A DNA stretch of 64,000 nucleotides from Streptomyces sp. HUAS YS2 (GTDB lineage: Bacteria > Actinomycetota > Actinomycetes > Streptomycetales > Streptomycetaceae). Shown here one piece after another: positions 43,395-52,800 of the stretch. Within the stretch, counting starts at the first letter, position 1. The number at the start of each line of letters is the position of its first letter. The notes beneath the pieces are model-generated. The model ran no database searches. It saw nothing but the letters and a program-made list of their open reading frames with translations, and was not told the origin of the DNA. The stretch is from the NCBI RefSeq assembly GCF_033343995.1, contig NZ_CP137573.1:496001-560000 (forward strand). The letters are read 5' to 3'. Both the position numbers and the translations under genes were made by a program.

Positions 43395-44454
43395 AGCAGG
43401 ATCATCTTGCGGAGGAGTTCGAATCCGGCGCGCCCATTGAGCTGCCGCTTGATCTTCTTGATGCTATTGACGGCGCCCTCGATTCTGCCGGAACTCCAGT
43501 CGAGAGTGAGCCCGGCGGTCACGGCGTCTCGGTCTCGGAGCAAATGGAGTGCAAAGCCCGTGAGACCGGGCAGCCGGCCGGCGTCGACTGCGTCGATCCA
43601 GGTGCGGAGTGTGGAGCCGAGGCGTTCGGTGAGTATCTCGCCAAAAGCGCGGACGTGTCCGGCCGCCTTGTCCAGTTCGGGGCAGCGGGCCAGGACCTCC
43701 TTCAGGCTGGCCCGGTCTTCCTCGGTCAGGGTCGCGGGGTGACGGGTGAGCCAGCCGGTCACCTGCCGCACCGACGGCGCCCGCGGCGACACAGCAGGCG
43801 GAGCCCCGCGCAAGGTGGGGATGTGCGCGCGGACCATGGCGGGCCCGGCTTCGCGGGTCGGGAGCACCTCGACCACGCGATGGTCTTCGACGCTGGTCAA
43901 GACGGTGGAGTAGGTCTGGCCGCGGCGGATCGCGAAGTCGTCGACACCCAGCACACGCGGCGCGCTGAACCGGGGATCGGGCAATGCCATGACCCTGCGC
44001 AACAAAGTCATCCGTCCCGCGCCGAAGCCCAGTTGGGCAGCCAGACGAGCTCCGGCCCGCCCGGCCAGCGCGAGCCCCACACGCTCCAGAGCGTGGTTGA
44101 GCCGCGTAGTGAACCGTGCATGCGGGCGGCGAGCCGGGAGAACGGCTCGGCGCACGTCCGGCGCGGGCAGCCCGCCGACCCGCAGATGAAGCGCCGGACC
44201 GTCAGCCGGATCACAAAGCCCTGATCAGCGAACGGAAGGTCCTTCAGCCTGCGTTGGTATCGGTCGTGGACACGGTCCGCGAAGCGGTCGCAGTCCGGGC
44301 ATGGAGAGCCGGCCGCGCGGCCTCTCGCCACCACCTCGACAGAGCCGAACGCGGCCGTAACCGCCTCGACATCCACATCGTCGATCCCCTCGAACACCAG
44401 CGAGTCCCAGAAGGGTGCATCGGTCTGCATGACCAGCACCATCACCGCCCACAA
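43388..44454 (-). pseudogene. ISL3-family transposase with frameshift
   Basis: The 5' part has a zinc-ribbon-like SPCPDCDRFADRVHDRYQRR and [15 protein letters not shown], then FSRLAARMH. At about 44110 the frame shifts and continues [19 protein letters not shown], with [14 protein letters not shown] sequence, [20 protein letters not shown] (catalytic Asp) and [20 protein letters not shown] (catalytic Glu region). A deletion of a few bases breaks what would be an otherwise complete DDE enzyme, so this copy is probably immobile unless helped in trans. Confidence 0.8.
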
Positions 44455-44626
44455 GCAACCGCAGCGCGGTCAGCAGATACCTGAGGGAGCGTCACTTCCA
44501 ACTGTCGGACGACAAGGCGTACGCGGTCTCACGCGCACCTGACTTCTCGCAATCGAACATCGGGGTAACGCTCCGCGACGACTCCCCAAGATCTGTGCCA
44601 GAACCCACTACTCGCGTGCAGAGCCA

Positions 44627-45152
44627 GTCCAGCCGTCGGCGACGACACGGTGCACCGTGGTCGCCAGGTCGTCGAGGTCCCCGAACATCTCGACGGCCGC
44701 TGGTGACGGGTCGCGGTCCCAGAACGATTCGCCGATCAGGACGCGGCCACCGAGCGCCAGGTGCTTGCGGGCTGCCGCGAGGGTGGGGACGAGGCCGTCG
44801 AATGCGTGCGTGGCGCCGACGCTGATCACCAGGTCGAACCGCTCTGTGGAGACGAAGTCCGCGGCCTCCTGCTGGTGGAGTACCAGGCGCTCGTCGACTC
44901 CGAGTGCGCGTGCGGTCTTCCGGGCCTGCGTCAGGGCGCCCTCCGAGACGTCGACGTCTTCGGCGTGCAGGTGTGGGCGGGTCGCCAGGGCGCGCAGAAG
45001 CCATTCGGCCGTGCCGCATCCCGAGGTCGAGCACGCGCTCGTCGCCTCGCGGCAGGCCGTGCTCGAGCAGCCGACTGACCGAATCGTCGTCGAGCGGGGA
45101 CTTGATCCGGTGGTCGGCTTGCGCGATGGCGGAGATCTCTTTCGCGGCTCAT
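44627..45152 (-). pseudogene. 5' part of an IS-split SAM methyltransferase
   Basis: ATG at 45152 overlaps the glycosyltransferase stop (ATGA), showing former translational coupling. In corrected frame it reads ISAIAQADHRIKSPLDDD and VLDLGCGTAEWLLRALA (SAM-binding motif I), then FDLVISVGATHAFDGLVPTL and GGRVLIGESFWDRDPSPAA. Two one-base insertions, about 45142 (AAA) and about 45020 (GGG before ATGC), disrupt the start. The gene stops at DGWT where the IS entered. Inactive. Confidence 0.8.
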
Positions 45153-46363
45153 CGGCGCCGCGCGTGCTCCGTGTCGAGGAGCAGCTTCGCGGCCACCGTC
45201 GTCCCGTCGGTGTGGATCGTGCCGGCAACGGCCTTCGCCCGTGCCGCCGTTTCGGGGGTCAGGGCCGTCTCGAGGGCGGCTGACAGGGACTCGAAGGTCG
45301 GGGTCGGGCCGTCGTGTGCCGCGCCGACGCCCAGGTCTGCCACGCGGGCGGCCCAGTGCGGCTGGTCCACGAACTGAGGGACCACCACCTGAGGTGCGCC
45401 GGCCCGGGCGGCGGTGGTCGTGGTGCCGGCGCCGCCGTGGTGCACGACGGCCGCGACCCGGCGGAACAACAACTGGTGGTTCACGTCGCCGACGGCGAAG
45501 CAGTCGCCCGCATCGTCGACCAGACCCAGGTCGGCCCAGCCTCGGGAGACGAGCACGCGGCGGCCCCGCGCGCGGGCCGCTTCGACGGCCGTCCGGGCGA
45601 CGTCGGTGGCCGCGCTCAGGGGCATGCTGCCGAAGCCGACGTACACCGGAGCGGTGCCGGCGTCCAGGAACGCCTCCAGGTCGGTGGGCAGGGGGCGTTC
45701 GTCGGGCAGGATCCACGCACCGGTCTGCACGACGTCGAGGTCCGGCAGTTGTTGCCACGGGCCCAGGACCGGGTCCACCGCCAGCCACGGCCTGTCGCCG
45801 AAGACGTGGTCGCGGACGTTGTCCACCGGCGCAAGACCGATCGCCGCGCGGTGGGTGTTGAGGGGCTGGAGGTAGAGGGCATTGACTTTCTGGGCGTCCA
45901 GGTCCCACAGGGCCTGGACGTCGGTCACGTCCGGCGGAGCCGGCGGGCCGGGCCGCGGCGACGGCAGGTAGTGCGCGGACGGCATCTCGAACGGGTGGAA
46001 GCCCACATACACGTAGCGGATGCCCAGCTTCTCGGCCACCGAGCGGGCACCGGCCGGCATCAGGCCGCTCGCCACCAGAACGTCGCAGTCCTCGGCCGCC
46101 TTGCCGACCGTCTCGAAGTGCGCGGCGACGAGCTCGGCCGCGAAGGCGGCCGCATCCGACGGCGGCGCTCCCGTCCGCAGCGCCCGCACGTCCCGTCCGA
46201 AGGGCACCAACTCCGCACCGACACCGGCCAGCAGTTCGGCGAACTCCTCGTCGGGCGGTGCGCAGACGCGTACCTCCGCGCCGAACTTTCTCAACTGGGC
46301 AGCCAGTCCCGCCAGCGGCGCGATGTCGCCGCGTGATCCGTATGCCATCAACAGCACACGCAT
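45149..46363 (-). CDS. GT1 glycosyltransferase (macrolide/antibiotic type)
   Basis: 404 residues, ATG at 46363. The acceptor domain starts RVLLMAYGSRGDIAPLAGLA. The donor domain shows APVYVGFGSMPLSAATDVAR, VLVSRGWADLGLVDDAGDCF and VAAVVHHGGAGTTTTAARAG with QVVVPQFVDQPHWAARVADL, the signature of UDP/TDP-sugar transferases of the vancomycin GtfB/macrolide class. Together with the coupled methyltransferase it may have formed a small-molecule modification or self-protection operon. Confidence 0.85.
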   Translation of the reverse strand: MRVLLMAYGSRGDIAPLAGLAAQLRKFGAEVRVCAPPDEEFAELLAGVGAELVPFGRDVRALRTGAPPSDAAAFAAELVAAHFETVGKAAEDCDVLVASGLMPAGARSVAEKLGIRYVYVGFHPFEMPSAHYLPSPRPGPPAPPDVTDVQALWDLDAQKVNALYLQPLNTHRAAIGLAPVDNVRDHVFGDRPWLAVDPVLGPWQQLPDLDVVQTGAWILPDERPLPTDLEAFLDAGTAPVYVGFGSMPLSAATDVARTAVEAARARGRRVLVSRGWADLGLVDDAGDCFAVGDVNHQLLFRRVAAVVHHGGAGTTTTAARAGAPQVVVPQFVDQPHWAARVADLGVGAAHDGPTPTFESLSAALETALTPETAARAKAVAGTIHTDGTTVAAKLLLDTEHARRR

Positions 46364-46431
46364 GTCGTGATTTTCTCGTTTCTGTAGGTTTCATGGCGTA
46401 GGTGATCCGCGGGTGGCGCGCGGGCGCGCGA

Positions 46432-47649
46432 TCAGTCCTCGATCGCCTGGTACAGAGTGGTCCAGAAGTCGTGCATCAGGTGGATCGAGTCGGGCACGGA
46501 TGTGCCGACCTGTGTGAGGAGGATGCCGACGACGTTGTTGACGGGGTCGGCGTAGGTGGAGGTACCGGAGCCGCCGTCCCAGCCGAACTGGCCGACGGGA
46601 GCGTAGTCACCGCGGTAGGTCCGCACCGCCATCCCGAGGCCCCAACCGCCGTGCTGGCCCTGGCCGAAGGAGATGTGGACGTTGTCGGTGGCCAGCGCGG
46701 TACGGGCGGCGGTCTGCGCGGGGGTGAGGCGGTTGGTGGTCATCAGCTCCACGGCCTGCCTGGACAGAACGCGCTCGCCGCCGTGTTTGCCGCCGTTCAG
46801 CAGCATCCTGAAGTAGGCGTGGTAGTCGTCAGCGGTGGAGACCAGACCACCGCCACCGCCTTGGAACGCCGGAGGGATGTTCCATCGGCCGCCCTTGGAC
46901 TCGTCCCACACGTGGAACTCGCCGGTCGCCGGGTCGGGCGCGTAGAGGACCGGCAGCCGGTCGATCTTGTCGTCCGGAACGTGGAAGCCGGTGTCCTCCA
47001 TACCGAGCGGGCCGAAGACGTGTTCGCGCAGCGCCTCCTCGAAGGTCTTACCGGTCACCCGGGAAACCAGTGCGCCGACCAGGTCGCTGGCGAGCTGGTA
47101 CTGCCAGTGCTCTCCGGGCTGGTGCATCAACGGCAGGGTGCCGAGGCGGCGCAGCCACTCGTCCTGCTCCGGCATCGGCGTGGGCAGGTTGGGCGTCAGC
47201 CCCTGTGCGAAGACCTCGTTCATGATCGGCGTACCGATGGAGGTCATGTCCATACCGAGGCCGAAGGTGGAGGTCAGCACGTCCCGGACGGTGATGGGAC
47301 GGCGTGCAGGGACCGTGTCGTCGATCGGGCCGTCGACCGCCTTCAGTACCTGACGGTCGGCCAGCTCCGGCAGCCATCGGTCCACCGGGTCGTCCAGCCG
47401 CAGTCGGCACTCGTCGAGCAGCACCATCGCCGCCGCTATCGAGACCGGCTTGGAGGTGGACGCCATCCGGAAGATGGTGTCCCGGCGCATCGGCGCACCG
47501 CCGTCATGCTCCATCGTGCCAAGCGTCTCGACGTGCGTCTCGTCGTCCTTGCTGTACAGGGCGACGACGCCCGGGATCTTGCCGGAGTCGACGTGGCGGG
47601 CCAGTACGTCGCGGATCTTGCGCTGCCCTGCAGCGGTGAACTGGGACAT
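46432..47649 (-). CDS. Serine hydrolase, class C beta-lactamase family
   Basis: 405 residues from ATG at 47649, chosen because the longer in-frame extension is His/Pro-rich. Ser-x-x-Lys is in FRMASTSKPVSIAAAMVLL, the Tyr motif in GEHWQYQLASDLVGALVS, and a late HGGWGLGM supplies the HxG box. No signal peptide is seen, so probably cytosolic. Likely an esterase or peptidase rather than a resistance enzyme. Confidence 0.85.
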   Translation of the reverse strand: MSQFTAAGQRKIRDVLARHVDSGKIPGVVALYSKDDETHVETLGTMEHDGGAPMRRDTIFRMASTSKPVSIAAAMVLLDECRLRLDDPVDRWLPELADRQVLKAVDGPIDDTVPARRPITVRDVLTSTFGLGMDMTSIGTPIMNEVFAQGLTPNLPTPMPEQDEWLRRLGTLPLMHQPGEHWQYQLASDLVGALVSRVTGKTFEEALREHVFGPLGMEDTGFHVPDDKIDRLPVLYAPDPATGEFHVWDESKGGRWNIPPAFQGGGGGLVSTADDYHAYFRMLLNGGKHGGERVLSRQAVELMTTNRLTPAQTAARTALATDNVHISFGQGQHGGWGLGMAVRTYRGDYAPVGQFGWDGGSGTSTYADPVNNVVGILLTQVGTSVPDSIHLMHDFWTTLYQAIED

Positions 47650-47734
47650 GGCGGGGTGCTCCCTTGTCGGGTGGAAGTGTCGAGGATGAGGAGTGGGGCG
47701 GGAGAAGAGAGGGGGATGGTCGCGGATGAGGGGG

Positions 47735-48397
47735 TCAGAGACTGCGGGCGGAGATGTCGCCATAGCCGCTGCTGGCAGTGATCTCCAGCACCGGGGAGCC
47801 GTGGTTCTCCAGGGCGTTGCTCACGCGGCCGTTGCGGGGGGCGGCGTCCAGCGTGGCGGAGGCACCGGCGGCGGCGATCGAAATGTTGCCGTGCTCGGTG
47901 TGGAGCACCACCGTGCCGTGCACCGCCTCGCCGACGGTGATGCCGCCCCGCGCGGTGGAGATGTCCGCGGGGCCGCCCAGCCGACCGACGTGGACATCGC
48001 CGTCGACGGAGGTGAGGCGCAAGCCTTCCACGTCGGCGATCTCGATGCGTCGATGAGCACCGTGGACGGTCACGTCGCCGAGCCGACCCTCGGTACGCAC
48101 CTCTGCGGCGGCGGAGGTGGATTCGACGCGGGAGCCGGTGGGCAGCTGAACCGTCACCACTACGGATCCGACGTTGCCGAGCAGCTGGTTCTTCGCCGGC
48201 GCGGCCGCGATCCGCAGGACGTCGTCGCCGTACTCGACGACGGTCTGCTGCGCCGCCTTCACGTCACGGCTCTTCGTAGCGTCTGCGGGCAGGACCTCGA
48301 CCACGGTGTCGGCCCGGTCGATGGCGATGAGCCGGATGCGCCCCGTGGGGATGTCCAGGACTACGGCGACCGGGGCGGGGGTGTCGAACTTCTGCAT
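47735..48397 (-). CDS. DUF4097-family beta-helix-like protein
   Basis: 220 residues, ATG at 48397. PTGRIRLIAIDRADTVVEVL opens a repetitive beta structure: TEGRLGDVTVHGAHRRIEIA, LTSVDGDVHVGRLGGPADIS and TARGGITVGEAVHGTVVLH repeat the x-G-x-V/I pattern of DUF4097. Probably co-transcribed with the serine hydrolase 85 bases downstream. The upstream DNA is rich in TTGCAA palindromes. Confidence 0.75.
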   Translation of the reverse strand: MQKFDTPAPVAVVLDIPTGRIRLIAIDRADTVVEVLPADATKSRDVKAAQQTVVEYGDDVLRIAAAPAKNQLLGNVGSVVVTVQLPTGSRVESTSAAAEVRTEGRLGDVTVHGAHRRIEIADVEGLRLTSVDGDVHVGRLGGPADISTARGGITVGEAVHGTVVLHTEHGNISIAAAGASATLDAAPRNGRVSNALENHGSPVLEITASSGYGDISARSL

Positions 48398-48483
48398 TTC
48401 TCTCTCCTTGCTCTCGCAGCGAGACCTCTACCGGCCCCCGCTGTTTCTGATGAGCGAAACGCTACGTTGCATTCACAGATCTG

Positions 48484-48589
48484 GCAATCAATCATTGCGG
48501 CGAATTAGCCATCTCCGCAGCTCATGACGGCAAAATCGTTGCAACGGATTGAAGCGTAAGGCAACGACGTCCCGTTCAGTCATTGCAAT
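48484..48589. promoter_or_regulatory. Cluster of TTGCAA-type palindromes
   Basis: Three dyads occur within 106 bp: GCAATCAATCATTGC (48484-48498), CGTTGCAACG (48537-48546) and ATTGCAAT (48582-48589). Additional half-sites GTTGC and GGCAAC lie between. AT-richer than surroundings and directly upstream of the DUF4097 gene, it looks like a multi-site operator/promoter. Confidence 0.6.
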
Positions 48590-49005
48590 TACCTGACGAT
48601 GAATGCCACGGCCGTCCAGCAGGTCAACGCACGTACGGCAAGGCGATCAAGCCGAGCAACTGCGAGGGCGGCCGGAGCACCACCTCTCGCGTGCCAGCGC
48701 GCGACGGAGCCCGCGACGCTGCGGGCGCATGGGGCGCAGGCCGCACGCCAGCCCACGGCACTCGCCCTCTCGCACCGCTGCGAGGCCCTGACCGGTCCGG
48801 ACGACCAGGCCGAGCTGCGCTTCACGGACGCCCTGCACCAGCACGACGAGGGCACCACCCAGCCGTGGCGTCCGAGCGTGAACCACCATGCTGGGCTTGT
48901 GTGTCCGGCAACAGTCTGACCTGGCCACAACAGTAGGCTGCCCCCGGCCGTGATGACCGAGGTCGGCAGGAGACCTCGCACCGGCCGGCACGAGTCGAGG
49001 AGCCG
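48590..49005. other. Region without a firm gene
   Basis: A plus-strand frame from about 48599 to 48919 is Ala/Thr/Gln-rich and unmatched. Nothing else identified. Confidence 0.35.
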
Positions 49006-49359
49006 ATGGAGCGACGGCGGGCAGTCTCCCCCGAGAAGCGGTACGAGCAGCTGGTCGCGCAGTTCGAGGAAGTGGACGGGGTAACCGTCCCTGGCGACGC
49101 GCCCGGACAGGAGGGCAAGTTCGGCGCTGCCGCCCTCAAGGTGGGCGGGAAGATTTTCGCGATGCTCGCGCAGAGCCGTCTGGTGGTGAAGCTCCCGCGG
49201 GCCAGGGTCGACGAGCTGGTGGACGCCGGTCAGGGCGAGCGCTTCGACCCGGGGCACGGCCGGCTCATGCACGAGTGGCTCAGCCTGGACCCCGACTCTG
49301 AGCTCGCATGGGACGAACTGGCCCGTGAGGCCCTGCACTTCGTCAAGCCTGCCCAGTGA
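49006..49359 (+). CDS. TfoX/Sxy N-terminal-like protein
   Basis: 117 residues, ATG at 49006. KFGAAALKVGGKIFAMLAQS is followed by LVVKLPRARVDELVDAGQG and HGRLMHEWLSLDP, the YjbR/TfoX-type small domain seen in many actinobacteria. Function unknown; no competence genes nearby. Confidence 0.7.
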   Translation: MERRRAVSPEKRYEQLVAQFEEVDGVTVPGDAPGQEGKFGAAALKVGGKIFAMLAQSRLVVKLPRARVDELVDAGQGERFDPGHGRLMHEWLSLDPDSELAWDELAREALHFVKPAQ

Positions 49360-49850
49360 GCTGCACGAGGACGGCTCCCAGCCCCATTCGCCCGCAGGCC
49401 GATCCGGCGGCGTGCGTGGCGATCGTCGGCGTCTCAGCTGATTCTTATGGTCTGACCGCCAACCGTCCCCTGAACGTGCTCCCGTTCGTGGATGCGGGGG
49501 ACGTGAACACGGCCTTCGCCTGATCTTGCACTCCGGCCAAGGAGGCCGCCGTGACTGACGGCGACAACGCCCAGGACCAGAACCTAACCGGAGGTGCTGG
49601 ACAGCCAGTCGGTGGCGCCCAACACCTCGCGCGCTATGTCGACCACAGCAACCGGTTCGCCCGCTGGGAGGCTGACGGCACCTGGGCAAGGCTGCTGGAG
49701 CACAGCCAGGTCCGCGACGACGCGGTGGCGGGTGGAGTGGACCGTTGCCGTCGACTCCACTGTCAACGGGGCCCATCAGCACGCGGTCAGCGCCCGCAAA
49801 AAGGGGACGCGGACGGGGACGAACTTGAAGATCCGCTGTCTCAGGTTTCC
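49360..49850 (+). mobile_element. IS5-like transposase debris
   Basis: Between about 49620 and 49850, shifting plus-strand frames give RFARWEADGTWARLLEH, TVAVDSTVNGAHQHAVSARK and KGTRTGTNLKIRCL. They align with the middle of the IS5-like transposase at 7.1 kb but belong to a different member. The stretch 49360-49540 holds nothing recognisable. Confidence 0.6.
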
Positions 49851-50581
49851 TCGTAGTCGTCGTGGCGGCGCAGCCAGTGGGCCTCCTCGCCCTCCTCGTG
49901 GCGGCCCAGCGGCGCGCGGTCGAGGAGTCCGTAGTAGGCCATTGCGGGCTCCAGGCCGCGGGCGGTGGTGACGTACGTCCGGTAGACGGTGCCCTCCGAC
50001 AGTGCGTAGCAGCTCAGCCCCGGGCCCTCGGAGACGTAGCCGAGCACGTCCGTGCCGCACGCCTCCGCCATCTGGCTCACGGTCGCGGGAATCCCGCCCC
50101 GGAGGAACGGCGCCAGCTCCTCCTCCGTGTATTGGAAGCCGAGGTCGCGGTGGAAGTCACTGCCGCCTGCGCAGACCCAGTCGAAGCTCCATCCCATCCG
50201 CTCGCGGTAGGCGAGGAGCTTGTCGACCGGCGCCCGCGAGGAGCAGATCAGCGTCACGTCGCGGGCCTTGAGGTGAACCGCGTTGGGATCGAGTGTGTCC
50301 GCGATCGAGGAGCACACCGGGCATCCGGCCTCGTACGGCGGACCGAACATGAAGTGGTAGACGAGCAGCTGCGAGCACCCCGCGAACAGGTCCGCGAGCG
50401 CTGCGGTCCCGCCCTCGGTCTCGAAGCGGTAGTCCTTCTCGACCCGCACCCAGGGAAGGTCCCTCCGCTTCTGGGCGAGCTCGTCGCCGCGCCGCGTGAG
50501 TTCCTTCTCCTGCACGAGCAGCTCCTCTCGGGCTGCCTGGAACTCCTCCTGTGTGCCGACCCTGTGCTCGCGCATCGCCAT
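49841..50581 (-). CDS. DUF899-family thioredoxin-fold protein
   Basis: 246 residues, ATG at 50581 with AGGAGG upstream. VGTQEEFQAAREELLVQEKE begins the usual N-terminal helix. DLFAGCSQLLVYHFMFGPPY and EAGCPVCSSIADTLDPNAVH carry the Cys pattern typical of DUF899, with FDWVCAGGSDFHRDLGF and GLSCYALSEGTVYRTYVTTA later. Predicted thioredoxin-like; substrate unknown. Confidence 0.85.
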   Translation of the reverse strand: MAMREHRVGTQEEFQAAREELLVQEKELTRRGDELAQKRRDLPWVRVEKDYRFETEGGTAALADLFAGCSQLLVYHFMFGPPYEAGCPVCSSIADTLDPNAVHLKARDVTLICSSRAPVDKLLAYRERMGWSFDWVCAGGSDFHRDLGFQYTEEELAPFLRGGIPATVSQMAEACGTDVLGYVSEGPGLSCYALSEGTVYRTYVTTARGLEPAMAYYGLLDRAPLGRHEEGEEAHWLRRHDDYEET

Positions 50582-51369
50582 TCCCTCCTGTGCGGGAGAA
50601 GAACGCCCGGTCTCGGCAGGCGGTCTCTGGGGTTGTGGGCCTTCCACCTGTGATCTGCACGAGAGGGCGGCGCGCGTCCTCGGGAGGCGTTCCATGCCCC
50701 ACCTTCGCCCGGCCCCCGCCGGCACCTGCACGGCCCGGAGTTGCCGGAGCTGCCGGAACTGCCGATAGTGCGGCCCGGTGTACTCCGGCGAAAGACCGGG
50801 CATCGGGTTCTTCATCGTCGTGGGTCCACCGTCGGGTCCGCGGCATCGGAAGCGCCTGGTGGGGATCGCGTGGCGGGCGGAGCAGACACACCCGGAAGCG
50901 TGGACGCACTTCTGCCCCGGCAACGGCTGCGCGAGACGCCCCGCTGCCGTTTCGTGCGATGCACATTTCCATGGCCACCACTCCGCGGGCAGGTGTCCGA
51001 GCCCCGGGAGTCTCTCCTTCAAGGCTAGAGGCAGCTCGTGCTTTTACCCACTTGGTAGCGGGAGGAGCGCCCGGCCGCACATAGGTCGCCCGGTGAAGTC
51101 CATGGGGCGGAACTCCGGGCGGGCAAGCTCGGCTCCCGCCGTTTTCGCTGGTCAGCGTAGGCGCTTTCGCAGCGGCACCATGTCCACGGGGCGCCCGCTC
51201 CACCATCCCGCTGGATTCGCACAACCATCCGCGCGCTCAAGAATCATGCAAGGCGAGTGCGCCGTAGGCGTGCTCGATTCGTTTCCAGGGGGACCCACAT
51301 GACTCACCACATATCCCTGCGTGCCCGCGCGCTTCCGGCCGTGGCTGCCGCCGGGATGCCACGCGCCCA
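50582..51369. other. 790-bp region without firm gene
   Basis: Contains a short tandem repeat of a 9-base unit (TGCCGGAGC-like) near 50738-50764. Open frames are unmatched. The part after 51250 leads into a broken hydrolase. Confidence 0.45.
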
Positions 51370-51898
51370 CCACCTCCCGGTGGAACCAGCTCGGCGTCAC
51401 CAAGGTGAAGGGCTTCCTGGCGGCTGCCGGAGTGACGCGGACGGTGCCGGAGTCCCGGCGGCTACTGGGGGGCTCACCCAGATCAACATCACCGACGAGC
51501 AGCGGCGGGTCTCGCTGATCAACGCCAGGAACACCGTCCTGAGTGACAACTCCCGCGCTTACATCCTCAAGCTCATGGGGGAAGTCATCACTTCGCAGAG
51601 GTGGGGGACCCCGGTCGGCGCGCCCTCCTCCGTGTCCGTGCATGTCAAGAACGGCTGGCCGCAGCGGGCCACGCGCGGCTGGCGCGTGCATAGCGTCGGC
51701 ACGTTCCAGGGCAGCGGCCACGACTGCATCGTCTCCGTACTCACCGACGGCAACAGCACCATGAACTAAGGCGTGAACACGATCCGGGCCGTGGCCGAGG
51801 TGATCCATCGGGATCTGATCCCGACCGCGCCCGCTGCGTCCCGTTACACGCCGACCACCACGCCGAAGGAGGCGTACGTCGCGGTGCCCCGGGACTGA
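51370..51898 (+). pseudogene. Serine-hydrolase/beta-lactamase-like C-terminal relic
   Basis: A first frame gives SRWNQLGVTKVKGFLAAAGV, and after a shift near 51470 a second gives INITDEQRRVSLINARNTVL, then SRAYILKLMGEVITSQRWG and VHVKNGWPQRATRGWRVHSV. A TAA at 51767 replaces the Tyr codon expected in T-M-N-Y-G-V-N-T, after which the frame continues to 51898. The segments fit the second half of class A-like serine hydrolases; the catalytic N-terminal half is gone. Confidence 0.65.
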
Positions 51899-52357
51899 CG
51901 CCCTGACCGCTCGCGAAGAGGGCCAACGGCACGCCGGCCGGCGCTCCGCAGCGGCGTCCGCCACGCCCTGCCACCTGTCCGCCGCGCGCTGGCTGCCGCC
52001 AGCCGACCCGCAGCAGCCCCCATGCCACATACGGCGCATGAACCTACCGGTAGCCCAAGGCGACGACGGCCGGAGCCTCGGTTCGGTCCCACAAGACGAC
52101 AGTGTGCAACTGCGCCGCTGCCCCGGTCTTCCGCGAGGGGCGGGGCATCAGCTTCGAGACGCTGAACGTCGGGTCGTCCATTGCCGCCTGGCACTGCATC
52201 AACTGGACCGGAGCCGAGGGGAACGCACGACGCCTGAGACGGAGGATTGCTTGTCGGCCAGCCGCACCAGCGCCAGCTGCGCGTCGTAAGCGACACACCA
52301 GACCAGGGCTTCGACGGCGGCAGCCATCGCCCTCGGTCCGCGGAGTCGAGTTGCCAG
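51899..52357. other. Region without firm gene
   Basis: A plus-strand frame holding GRGISFETLNVGSSIAAWHC (about 52135-52195) looks protein-like but is short. No family assigned. Confidence 0.35.
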
Positions 52358-52394
52358 TAGACGCTGTCTACGGACGTCTGGTAGACACTGTCTA
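52358..52394 (+). promoter_or_regulatory. Paired TetR-type operators
   Basis: TAGACGCTGTCTA (52358-52370) and TAGACACTGTCTA (52382-52394) are two TAGAC-N3-GTCTA palindromes with an 11-base gap, ending immediately before the ATG of the TetR relic at 52395. They would let a TetR dimer pair repress its own gene. Confidence 0.75.
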
Positions 52395-52668
52395 TGGAAG
52401 TTGAAGGGCCCCTGCGGGAACGACTGGTCGATGCCGACGTAGAGCTCGTCGCTCGGCGCCGGGCACAGCCGCTGGAGCCTTCGGCGGCAGTGACTGCGGC
52501 CGCCCTGTGGGCGAACCTGCACGGCATCGCCCAACTGTGGTCCTGGGCAGCCTGCAACTCGCCCTCGGCGGCGAGGGTTCCGACAGTCGCGACCGGTTGG
52601 TCGAAGGTGCGCTGGACGCCCATCTCGGGCCGATGGCCTCATGACCGGGCGGCGGCTGCAACGCTCGG
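52395..52668 (+). pseudogene. TetR-family regulator with internal deletion and frameshift
   Basis: From ATG at 52395: LRERLVDADVELVARRRAQP, the first helix of TetR proteins. The helix-turn-helix and core that should follow are missing, and the sequence jumps to AAALWANLHGIAQLW, a TetR C-terminal helix. It then shifts frame to GSLQLALGGEGSDSRDRLVE, ending ALDAHLGPMAS before TGA. The autoregulatory sites upstream survive. Confidence 0.7.
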
Positions 52669-52788
52669 GTCCCGCTCCTCGCCAGCGCGGCCGGGGCGGT
52701 GATCGTCGCACTGGACTGCACCGTTCTGCTTGTGGCGCAGCCCAACCTGCAGCGTTCGTTCGCCGCGAGCCCGGCACAGATCCAATAG
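52669..52788 (+). pseudogene. MFS drug-exporter N-terminal fragment
   Basis: The frame reads AVIVALDCTVLLVAQPNLQR, then SFAASPAQIQ before TAG. It matches the first membrane helix and following loop (LDxTIVxVALPxIQ...SxxxxQW) of EmrB/QacA-type MFS exporters. The rest is absent. With the TetR relic it represents a lost efflux pair. Confidence 0.65.
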
Positions 52789-52800
52789 AGGAACGAATTG

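Larger units (their letters stand above)
42662..44634. mobile_element. Complete ISL3-family element with passenger gene and 8-bp target duplication
   Basis: The 8-bp direct repeat AGTCCAGC occurs at 42662-42669 and 44627-44634. Inside lie terminal inverted repeats: GGCTCTGTATGCGAG (from 42671) and, on the complement of the right end (to 44626), GGCTCTGCACGCGAG. Similarity of the two ends extends inward for about 60 bp, including GATCTTGGGGAG. GGCTCT termini and 8-bp duplications are features of ISL3 elements. One extra base lies at 42670. The 1.96-kb element carries an ISL3 transposase (minus) and a separate gene (plus). Confidence 0.9.
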
